From assembly GCA_027450105.1 (NCBI GenBank), contig DAIDKJ010000088.1, positions 1 to 5,729 on the forward strand: a DNA stretch of 5,729 nucleotides. The letters are read 5' to 3'. Source of the DNA: Ferrovum sp. GTDB lineage: Bacteria; Pseudomonadota; Gammaproteobacteria; Burkholderiales; Ferrovaceae. Of this stretch, positions 1 through 5,121 are shown piece by piece. The notes under the pieces were generated by a model. The model saw nothing but the letters and a program-made list of their open reading frames with translations, did no database searches and was not told the origin of the DNA. Each line of letters starts with the position of its first letter. Within the stretch, counting starts at the first letter, position 1. Both the position numbers and the translations under genes were made by a program.

Positions 1-906
1 CGCAGTCCTGCCTTTACCTCCGACTATGTGGAATACGCGCACACGAGCCCCGAAGAGGTCGTAAATCGCCTGCAAGGCGCCCTGGTAGCCATCACCAACA
101 AGGTCCCCTTGCGGGCCCATACGCTGGCCCAGCTCCCTTATCTCAAAATGATTGCCGTGGCCGCCACCGGCTACGACAACATCGACCTGCCCTGGTGCAA
201 GGCCCATGGCGTGGCCGTGGCCAATATCCGCAACTATGCCACCCATACGGTGCCAGAGCACGTCTTTGCCCTGATCCTGGCCCTGCGTCGAAATCTGCTC
301 GCCTACCATCAGGATGTGGCCGCCGGCTTGTGGCAACGATCCTCTCAATTCTGCCTGGCCAATCACCCCATTGGCGATCTGCAGGGCAGCACATTGGGCA
401 TCATCGGTCACGGGGTTCTGGGCCAGGGCACCGCCCGGATTGGCGCCCACGGGTTTGGCATGCGCGTGCTATTCGCCCAGCACGGCCAGCGTCCAGCGCC
501 CGCAGAAGGCAGCCTGGTGCCGCTGGAACAATTGTTGGCGCACTCCGATGTGGTCTCGCTGCACTGCCCACTCACCGCGGCAACCCGCCATCTCATTGGC
601 TTGGCGCAACTGCGCATGATGAAGCCCCAGGCCCTGCTGATCAACACCGCGCGCGGAGGGTTGGTGGACGAGCAGGCTCTGGTGCAGGCTCTGGATCAAG
701 GGCTCATTGCCGGAGCCGGGTTTGATGTGCTGAGCAGTGAACCCCCACCGCCGGAGCATCCCCTGCTGGCGCTACACCGTCCCAATTTCATTCTCACCCC
801 CCATGTGGCCTGGGCCTCGGACCAGGCCATGCAAACGCTGGCCGATCAACTCATCGCCAACATCGAGGCCTGGCAGGCAGGCAGGCCCCAGCATCTGCTT
901 ACCTGA
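1..906 (+). CDS. D-2-hydroxyacid dehydrogenase, NAD(P)-dependent (glycerate/hydroxypyruvate reductase-like), 5' partial
   Basis: This is a D-isomer-specific 2-hydroxyacid dehydrogenase, a soluble enzyme that interconverts 2-keto acids and D-2-hydroxy acids. The reading frame is open from base 1 and the residues before the GTG at 28 (RSPAFTSDYV) look like family sequence. The true start is therefore upstream and roughly 15-25 residues are missing. Counting from that GTG as residue 1, the nucleotide-binding motif GHGVLG lies at 127-132. The catalytic residues are Arg209 in TARGG (bases 652-654), Glu238 in SSEPP (739-741) and His259 in TPHVAW (802-804). The family therefore looks active and full length at its C-terminus. 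The position after the second Rossmann strand, usually Asp or Glu in NAD enzymes, appears to be Gln151 (LFAQHG), so cofactor preference is open. Glycerate dehydrogenase/hydroxypyruvate reductase is the closest-looking subgroup, but the substrate cannot be fixed from sequence. Confidence 0.93.
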   Translation, partial: RSPAFTSDYVEYAHTSPEEVVNRLQGALVAITNKVPLRAHTLAQLPYLKMIAVAATGYDNIDLPWCKAHGVAVANIRNYATHTVPEHVFALILALRRNLLAYHQDVAAGLWQRSSQFCLANHPIGDLQGSTLGIIGHGVLGQGTARIGAHGFGMRVLFAQHGQRPAPAEGSLVPLEQLLAHSDVVSLHCPLTAATRHLIGLAQLRMMKPQALLINTARGGLVDEQALVQALDQGLIAGAGFDVLSSEPPPPEHPLLALHRPNFILTPHVAWASDQAMQTLADQLIANIEAWQAGRPQHLLT

Positions 907-909
907 AGC

Positions 910-947
910 GCTGCCGGCGGGCGGCAGCAGCGGGCGCTGAGCAGCGC
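910..947 (+). terminator. Two GC-rich hairpins after the dehydrogenase gene, possible weak terminator
   Basis: Four bases after the stop codon, GCTGCCG (910-916) can pair with CGGCAGC (922-928) over a 5-nt loop. GCGCT (934-938) can then pair with AGCGC (943-947) over a 4-nt loop. No run of T follows, so this is not a classical intrinsic terminator. It may act as an mRNA 3'-end stabiliser or a Rho-assisted stop, or be chance in GC-rich DNA. Confidence 0.3.
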
Positions 948-1003
948 TCCAAACAAGCGGGTTTCATAGCGCTATGTGGCGCTGTGCACGCCATGGGCAC
1001 CGC

Positions 1004-1009
1004 TACAAT
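1004..1009 (+). promoter_or_regulatory. Candidate -10 element for the TraB-like gene
   Basis: TACAAT differs from the sigma-70 consensus at one base and sits in GCTACAATCCC, nearly identical to the context of the coaBC -10 element. No good -35 hexamer is found at 16-18 bp. Transcription would begin near 1016, giving a leader of about 60 nt before the ATG at 1078. It falls inside the longest possible reading frame of the next gene, which argues that the gene really starts downstream. Confidence 0.4.
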
Positions 1010-1077
1010 CCCGTTTTGTCCGTGCCACAGGGCCAAGTCCTCGTAAGACCCCCGCCTTGAGCGCTGCGAGAACCCGC

Positions 1078-2235
1078 ATGCTGGAAAACCTGATCCCCCT
1101 GTTGCTGCCCCTGTGGTGGTCTGCGGCCCGCCAGCGCGCCAGTGCCTGGGGTGGGGTGCTGGCCCTGTACCTGCTGGGGGCTCACGAGCAACCTGCGGCC
1201 ATCCTGCAGGCCCTGCCCGGGTTTTCTCCTCTGGGCAGCCGGGCCGTATGGGGTCTGCACGCCCTGCTTCTCAGCCTTCCCTGGGCATGGCTATGGCAAG
1301 CCCCCACCCAATCGGCAATCAAACGGGGATTCTCCAGCGTGGCCGTACTGCTCGTGAGCCTCCTGCCGCCCTGGGGATTGATCGGCTGGCTGCATCCCCT
1401 CACTCTCAGCGGGGTTCTCTATCCTGCCTGGGGGCTGGGTGGACTGCTGGCCACCACGCTCCTGTGGAGCGCCTGGAACGCACGTCAACGGGCGCTCATC
1501 CAGCCTTTGCTTCTGGCCGCCCTGCTGGCCAATGCCGGGTATCGGGCCCCCACCCTGCCGCCCGGATGGCAGGCCCTGGATACCCGCCTGAAGCCCCCGG
1601 GAATCTTGCCTTGGCAGCGTCTGGAACGGCAAACCCAACTCATGCAGCTGGTACAAGCCCAGTGGGACCCGCCAATGCCAGCCCAGCGGGGGCCGCGGGT
1701 GCTGTTGCTCCCCGAGTCCATTGCCGGTGTTTGGACTGGCGCCGAGACTTATTGGTGGAACGCGCTGTGCAACCGGATCACACACAGCCAGGACACCCTC
1801 ATTGTGGGAGCCATCGCCCCGGATGCCTCGGGACGTGCGTACAATGCAGCCCATGTGATCGCTGCCCCGGGGGATCGTTGGGTGCGGGCACGCCAGCCTA
1901 TTCCTCTGGCAGACTGGAGTCCCTGGGGGGCCGGGGGGTTGGCCAGCCACTGGGTGCTGCAGGATGCCCACGGTTGGCATCTCAACCGGGGACAAGAACG
2001 CATTGCCGGGTACCGAGTTCTGTTTTCTTTTTGCTTTGAAGACTTGCTGGTATTGCCCCAACTGGTGTCCGCCCTGGGACCTGAAGCTCCCCAAGTGCTC
2101 ATCAGTTTGTCCAATCACAGCTGGGCCCAAGGACTGCGCGAGCCCGCCGTTCAGGCCATGCATGCGCGCTGGTGGGCCCGGTTGTGGGGCATTCCCTTGC
2201 TACGGGCCGACAATGGCCCGCAGACCGATGGCTGA
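1078..2235 (+). CDS. TraB-like membrane carbon-nitrogen hydrolase (apolipoprotein N-acyltransferase-like), 385 aa
   Basis: An integral membrane protein with a C-terminal nitrilase-fold domain. About five or six hydrophobic segments lie within residues 5-154, for example 57-73, 88-104 and 110-133. The hydrolase domain covers roughly 170-385. Expected active-site residues are Glu213 in LLLPES (bases 1714-1716) and Cys319 in FSFCFED (2032-2034). The segment that carries the catalytic Lys in Lnt reads RARQPIP (about 270-276) with no Lys. From memory, the layout, the PPWGLIGWLHP and PESIAGVW motifs and the RxRxPxP...PW segment match plasmid TraB proteins better than Lnt, which is larger (about 510 aa). 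The frame is open back to a GTG at 976. I chose the ATG at 1078 because it begins the first membrane segment, lies downstream of a candidate promoter and has a weak GAG ribosome site 7 nt upstream. No other conjugation gene is nearby. Substrate unknown; acyl transfer or amide hydrolysis at the membrane is inference. Confidence 0.8.
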   Translation: MLENLIPLLLPLWWSAARQRASAWGGVLALYLLGAHEQPAAILQALPGFSPLGSRAVWGLHALLLSLPWAWLWQAPTQSAIKRGFSSVAVLLVSLLPPWGLIGWLHPLTLSGVLYPAWGLGGLLATTLLWSAWNARQRALIQPLLLAALLANAGYRAPTLPPGWQALDTRLKPPGILPWQRLERQTQLMQLVQAQWDPPMPAQRGPRVLLLPESIAGVWTGAETYWWNALCNRITHSQDTLIVGAIAPDASGRAYNAAHVIAAPGDRWVRARQPIPLADWSPWGAGGLASHWVLQDAHGWHLNRGQERIAGYRVLFSFCFEDLLVLPQLVSALGPEAPQVLISLSNHSWAQGLREPAVQAMHARWWARLWGIPLLRADNGPQTDG

Positions 2236-2267
2236 GAGCGCCGTTCCAAGCCTGCCGGGCACACAAC

Positions 2268-2298
2268 AAAAAACCTCCAAAACTTCTGGAGGTTTTTT
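2268..2298. terminator. Strong bidirectional intrinsic terminator between convergent genes
   Basis: CCTCCA (2274-2279) pairs with TGGAGG (2287-2292) over a 7-nt loop. Six A (2268-2273) lie before the stem and six T (2293-2298) after it, so each strand reads as a stem followed by a T run. It lies 32 nt past the stop of the TraB-like gene and 32 nt past the stop of rpmG, so it can serve both. Confidence 0.92.
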
Positions 2299-2330
2299 AG
2301 GAGCCCGCAGGCCAAGGGCCCAAAATCAGG

Positions 2331-2486
2331 TCACTTGATCTTGGCTTCCTTGTAGGCCACGTGCTTGCGCGCCACGGGGTCATATTTTTTGATTTCCATC
2401 TTGTTGGGCATGGTTTTTTTGTTTTTGGTCGTGGTGTAAAAGTGACCCGTGCCCGCAGTGGATTCCAGTTTTATTTTATCGCGCAT
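2331..2486 (-). CDS. rpmG: 50S ribosomal protein L33, 51 aa
   Basis: A small basic protein of the large ribosomal subunit, located near the E site. The minus strand encodes 51 residues beginning MRDKIKLESTAGTGHFYTTT and ending YKEAKIK, closely matching proteobacterial L33, including the GTGHFYTTTKN core. It contains no cysteine, so it is the zinc-independent type lacking the CxxC pairs of the zinc-ribbon form. The ATG is preceded by AAAGGAG with 7-nt spacing. The gene follows rpmB on the same strand after a 12-nt gap, the common rpmB-rpmG arrangement, and its transcript should end at the bidirectional terminator 32 nt downstream. It is slightly shorter at the N-terminus than the E. coli protein (55 aa). 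Confidence 0.97.
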   Translation of the reverse strand: MRDKIKLESTAGTGHFYTTTKNKKTMPNKMEIKKYDPVARKHVAYKEAKIK

Positions 2487-2493
2487 CTCGCTT

Positions 2494-2500
2494 CTCCTTT
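2494..2500 (-). promoter_or_regulatory. Shine-Dalgarno of rpmG overlapping the rpmB stop codon
   Basis: Read on the minus strand, AAAGGAG begins inside the TAA stop of rpmB and ends 7 nt before the rpmG ATG. This suggests translational coupling of L28 and L33 from one message. Confidence 0.75.
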
Positions 2501-2735
2501 AACCCTGAAGTCCCGACTCACCCAGTTCGGACAAGACGGTTTCAATGCCTTTCTTGTCGATGAGGCGCAAACCGGCATTGGACACGCGCAGACGGATCCA
2601 GCGATTCTGGCTTTCAAGCCAGAAGCGACGGTATTGCAGATTCGGCAAAAACCGACGTTTGGTTTTGTTGTTGGCGTGGGAAACATTGTTGCCGACCATC
2701 GGCTTTTTCCCAGTCACCGCGCAGACGCGTGCCAT
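2499..2735 (-). CDS. rpmB: 50S ribosomal protein L28, 78 aa
   Basis: A basic structural protein of the large ribosomal subunit. It has the diagnostic N-terminus MARVCAVTGKKPMVGNNVSH, then KTKRRFLPNLQ (about 24-34) and the C-terminal IDKKGIETVL segment. Its 78 residues equal the usual proteobacterial length. The ATG has GGAG 7 nt upstream on the minus strand. It is the first gene of the rpmB-rpmG pair and is transcribed divergently from coaBC. A candidate promoter lies just upstream at 2771-2799. The single Cys5 is normal for this family and does not by itself make a zinc site. Confidence 0.98.
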   Translation of the reverse strand: MARVCAVTGKKPMVGNNVSHANNKTKRRFLPNLQYRRFWLESQNRWIRLRVSNAGLRLIDKKGIETVLSELGESGLQG

Positions 2736-2770
2736 GGTGAATCTCCGTTACTGTTTTCAGATAAACGACG

Positions 2771-2799
2771 ATTTTGACACGAACAACCCTTTTTGGCAA
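2771..2799 (-). promoter_or_regulatory. Candidate promoter for rpmB-rpmG
   Basis: On the minus strand, TTGCCA (bases 2794-2799; 5 of 6 matches to the -35 consensus) is followed after exactly 17 bp by CAAAAT (2771-2776; 4 of 6 matches to the -10). Transcription would start near 2764, leaving a leader of about 28 nt before the rpmB ATG. The poor first base of the -10 keeps confidence modest. Confidence 0.45.
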
Positions 2800-2875
2800 G
2801 CAGCTTATGTCCACCCTCTCACCGCTCACCCGCCCCCATGTAGCCAGTGCGGCCCGCAGTCGGCAAACGACAGGC

Positions 2876-2881
2876 TATAAT
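2876..2881 (+). promoter_or_regulatory. -10 element of the coaBC-dut promoter
   Basis: TATAAT is a perfect sigma-70 -10 hexamer within GCTATAATCCC, the same context as the candidate promoter at 1004-1009. The -35 region (around 2853-2858) is poor. Transcription from about 2888 would give a leader of about 21 nt before the ATG at 2909. This supports that start and excludes the longer frame beginning at 2774. Confidence 0.6.
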
Positions 2882-2908
2882 CCCAGTTATTGGCCAGCGG
2901 AACAACAC

Positions 2909-4126
2909 ATGAACCCACACCCGCAGCAACGACAGATCGTCCTGGGCATTACCGGGGGAGTCGCCGCTTACAAGGCGGCACATCTCACCCGACTGCTGCT
3001 CAAGGAACAGGTGGCCGTTCAGGTCATCATGACGCAAGCCGCCTGTGGCTTTGTTACTCCCGCCACTTTTCAGGCCTTGTCCGGGCGCCCCGTGTTAACC
3101 GACCTGTGGGACGAACGCATCCCCAACCGCATGGCCCATATCGAGGCCTCTCGCCAGGCCGACCTCATTCTGGTGGCCCCGGCCAGTGCCAATTTCATGG
3201 CCAAGGTGTCCACCGGACTGGCGGATGATCTGCTCTCCACCACCGTGGCGGCAAGACATTGCCCCCTGCTGCTGGCTCCTGCCATGAACCGGGAAATGTG
3301 GCATAACCCCGCCAATCAACGCAACCTGCGCCAACTGCAGGCTGACGGCGTGCGTATTCTGGGCCCCGCCAGCGGCGAGCAGGCCTGTGGCGAGGTGGGC
3401 GAAGGACGCCTGCTGGAGCCCGAGGAGTTACTGCACCAGGTACTGCGCCAGTTGCAACCCCAACCCCTGGCCGGGCGCAAGGTGCTGTTGACGGCGGGGC
3501 CCACCTTTGAAGCCATCGACCCGGTGCGCGGCATCACCAACAGCAGTTCCGGAAAAATGGGCTACGCCCTGGCCCAGGCCGCTTGGGAAGCCGGGGCCGA
3601 GGTAGTGCTGGTAAGTGGCCCCACGGCCTTGCCTGCACCCCCAGGGTGCACTCGCATTGCAGTGCGCAGTGCCGCGCAAATGCTGGCCGCGGTGCAAGAG
3701 GCCCTGCCGGGAACCCATCTGTTTTTTGCCGTAGCCGCGGTAGCCGACTATACACCCGCGACCCCGGCAGAACATAAATTGAAAAAAGGCAAGGCACAGC
3801 TCCAGATCACGCTCACCCCCACGGTGGATATCCTGGCGCACGTGGCCGCAAGCCCCAACCCCCCGTTTTGTATCGGGTTTGCTGCAGAGAGCCAACATCT
3901 GGCCGAATATGCCGAACTCAAGCGGCGTCGCAAAAACATCCCGCTGGTGGTGGGCAATCTGGTGCAACGGGCCTTGGGGAGCGACGATAACGAAGTGATC
4001 CTGTTTGATGACCATGGGGCCCATCCCTTGGCGCCTGCCTCCAAAACCCACCTGGCCCGACAGATTCTCGCCCACGCCATGGCCCTCGCGTTTCCTGCTT
4101 TCACTCCTGACAAGGTCTTGCCATGA
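2909..4126 (+). CDS. coaBC: Bifunctional phosphopantothenoylcysteine decarboxylase / phosphopantothenate-cysteine ligase, 405 aa
   Basis: A fused flavoenzyme performing two consecutive steps of coenzyme A synthesis: joining 4'-phosphopantothenate to cysteine (CoaB) and decarboxylating the product to 4'-phosphopantetheine (CoaC). The N-terminal CoaC domain (about 1-190) shows the flavin-binding start LGITGGVAAYKAAH, catalytic His77 in MAHIEAS, Asn127 in APAMN and Cys160 in GEQACGEVGEGR. The C-terminal CoaB domain (about 195-400) shows TAGPTFEAIDPVRGITNSSS with Asn211, SSGKMG, AVAAVADY and the Lys cluster KLKKGK at 290-295. The length equals the usual ~400 aa. The frame is open back to 2774, but those extra residues are unlike the family and span the promoter, so the ATG at 2909 is used (weak GCGGAA ribosome site). 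It overlaps dut by 4 nt (ATGA), implying one operon. Confidence 0.98.
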   Translation: MNPHPQQRQIVLGITGGVAAYKAAHLTRLLLKEQVAVQVIMTQAACGFVTPATFQALSGRPVLTDLWDERIPNRMAHIEASRQADLILVAPASANFMAKVSTGLADDLLSTTVAARHCPLLLAPAMNREMWHNPANQRNLRQLQADGVRILGPASGEQACGEVGEGRLLEPEELLHQVLRQLQPQPLAGRKVLLTAGPTFEAIDPVRGITNSSSGKMGYALAQAAWEAGAEVVLVSGPTALPAPPGCTRIAVRSAAQMLAAVQEALPGTHLFFAVAAVADYTPATPAEHKLKKGKAQLQITLTPTVDILAHVAASPNPPFCIGFAAESQHLAEYAELKRRRKNIPLVVGNLVQRALGSDDNEVILFDDHGAHPLAPASKTHLARQILAHAMALAFPAFTPDKVLP

Positions 4127-4572
4127 CACCGCTGCAAATTCGCATTCTCGATCCCCGTCTGCACACCACCCCTCCCACTTATGGCAGCCCGGGCGCCGCA
4201 GGACTGGATTTGCGGGCCTGTGTGGCACAACCCCTGACCTTGCAGCCCGGTCAGACTGAACTCATTCCCAGCGGCATCGCCATTCACCTGGCCGACCCGG
4301 GGCTTGCAGCCATGATCCTGCCCCGCTCCGGTCTGGGTCATAAGCAGGGCATCGTGCTGGGGAACCTGGTGGGCTTGATCGACTCGGATTATCAGGGGCA
4401 AATCCAGATCTCCCTGTGGAACCGAAGCCAAAACGCCTACGTGCTGCAGCCCATGGAGCGCATCGCGCAATTGGTGGTCGTCCCCGTGCTGCAGGTGCAC
4501 CTGCAGGTGGTGGAGCAATTTGCAGAAAGCCAGCGGGGAGAAGGCGGATTTGGCAGTACCGGCCGGCACTGA
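4123..4572 (+). CDS. dut: Deoxyuridine 5'-triphosphate nucleotidohydrolase (dUTPase), 149 aa
   Basis: Hydrolyses dUTP to dUMP and pyrophosphate, keeping uracil out of DNA and feeding dTMP synthesis. It acts as a cytosolic homotrimer. All five trimeric-dUTPase motifs are present: I AGLDLRA (26-32), II PRSGLG (67-72), III GLIDSDYQG (84-92, catalytic Asp87), IV RIAQLVV (113-119) and V RGEGGFGSTG (138-147) with the base-stacking Phe143. Length and sequence are very close to the E. coli enzyme. Its ATG overlaps the coaBC stop codon, and AAGG sits 7 nt upstream inside coaBC, so translation is probably coupled. The same coaBC-dut order is common in proteobacteria. The stretch coding LQVHLQV contains a perfect 18-bp DNA palindrome (4489-4506). 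Confidence 0.98.
   Translation: MTPLQIRILDPRLHTTPPTYGSPGAAGLDLRACVAQPLTLQPGQTELIPSGIAIHLADPGLAAMILPRSGLGHKQGIVLGNLVGLIDSDYQGQIQISLWNRSQNAYVLQPMERIAQLVVVPVLQVHLQVVEQFAESQRGEGGFGSTGRH
4489..4506. repeat. Perfect 18-bp palindrome inside dut
   Basis: CTGCAGGTGCACCTGCAG equals its own reverse complement. It encodes the repeated Leu-Gln-Val either side of His in a family-variable strand. With no loop it cannot form a stable RNA hairpin of normal type; a protein-binding role is possible but unsupported. Confidence 0.6.
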
Positions 4573-4644
4573 AGAGCAGCCCACTGGATACTGCCGCATA
4601 GGGCCTGTCCCATCCTCTAAAGCCTTCCCATAAGGACCCGCACC

Positions 4645-5028
4645 ATGAAAACACCACCCACCAAGGGACTGATCCTGTTTGCCCACGGCGCCCGCGACGC
4701 GCAATGGGCCGAGCCATTTCGCCACATTCAGCAACGGGTGTCGGCCCTCTGCCCCGAGTCCCGTGTGGAGCTGGCCTTTCTGGAACTGATGACGCCCAGT
4801 CTGGCCGCCTGTGTGGAGCAACTGGTTGCAGCGGGTCTGTTGCAGATCACCCTGGTCCCTCTGTTCATGGCTCAAGGCGGGCATCTGAAAAAAGACCTGC
4901 CCCAGCTGATCGAAACCATCCGCAACCACCATCCCCACTGCTCCATTCGGGTAACCCAGGCCATTGGCGAATCGCCCGAATTACTCCAGGCCATCGCCCT
5001 GTGGGTGGCGCAAAGCGCCATGCAGTGA
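4645..5028 (+). CDS. cbiX: Short CbiX/SirB-type sirohydrochlorin chelatase, 127 aa
   Basis: A small class II chelatase that inserts a divalent metal (iron for siroheme, or cobalt for cobalamin) into sirohydrochlorin. It is a single-domain protein, the size of CbiX(S), which works as a homodimer. The two expected metal-site histidines are visible: His14 in LILFAHGARD and His80 in FMAQGGHLKKDLP; the VELAFLELMTPSL segment (41-53) is also typical. AAGGA (4632-4636) stands 8 nt before the ATG, supporting this start. It follows dut after 72 nt and may be co-transcribed, as I see no convincing promoter or terminator between them. cysN is encoded convergently just downstream, and siroheme is the cofactor of sulfite reductase, so an iron-inserting role in sulfur assimilation is a reasonable inference. 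Cobalt use cannot be excluded. Confidence 0.88.
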   Translation: MKTPPTKGLILFAHGARDAQWAEPFRHIQQRVSALCPESRVELAFLELMTPSLAACVEQLVAAGLLQITLVPLFMAQGGHLKKDLPQLIETIRNHHPHCSIRVTQAIGESPELLQAIALWVAQSAMQ

Positions 5029-5053
5029 GCCTGGGCGACACCGCCCGCCAGGC
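5029..5053 (+). terminator. Hairpin directly after the chelatase gene, weak terminator candidate
   Basis: GCCTGG (5029-5034) immediately follows the TGA stop and can pair with CCAGGC (5048-5053); an alternative stem GGGCG/CGCCC (5033-5037 with 5042-5046) competes. No T run follows, so intrinsic termination is doubtful. Confidence 0.3.
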
Positions 5054-5081
5054 ACAGACGGGGCAGCGCTGGGGCGAACAT

Positions 5082-5109
5082 AGCAAGCAGCAGACAGCAA
5101 GCAGCAGAC
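5082..5109. repeat. Perfect tandem duplication of a 14-bp unit
   Basis: AGCAAGCAGCAGAC occurs at 5082-5095 and again, without a gap, at 5096-5109. It lies in the 93-bp space between the convergent chelatase and cysN genes, 12 bp past the cysN stop codon. It looks like a simple slippage duplication; no function is evident. Confidence 0.9.
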
Positions 5110-5121
5110 GCAGCGGTCCCG

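Noticed and set aside
876..892. GGCA-rich short repeat near the end of the dehydrogenase gene
   Set aside because: It is only three short units in coding sequence (AWQAGRP) and looks like chance low complexity.
976..1077. N-terminal extension of the TraB-like gene from a GTG
   Set aside because: The 34 extra residues are rich in Arg and Pro, unlike a membrane protein start, and contain the candidate promoter.
1291..2163. 290-codon minus-strand frame, and a 308-codon plus-strand frame at 1113-2039, over the TraB-like gene
   Set aside because: Both lie within a gene with recognisable motifs in another frame; their translations are rich in Gly, Pro, Arg and Gln with no family features.
2361..2777. 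138-codon plus-strand frame over rpmB and rpmG
   Set aside because: It mirrors the two ribosomal protein genes, which are certain on the other strand.
2774..2779. Plus-strand TTGACA as a -35 box
   Set aside because: No acceptable -10 hexamer lies 16-18 bp downstream, and it is far from the coaBC -10 element.
2774..2908. N-terminal extension of coaBC
   Set aside because: The extra residues are not part of the family and the region holds a perfect -10 element, so it is leader and promoter DNA.
3428..4228. 266-codon minus-strand frame opposite coaBC
   Set aside because: Antisense shadow of a gene with complete catalytic motifs; no ribosome site or domain seen.
3748..4938. 396-codon open frame on the minus strand across coaBC, dut and the chelatase gene
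   Set aside because: It is antisense to three well-recognised genes, its translation shows no known domain, and long shadow frames are expected in GC-rich coding DNA.
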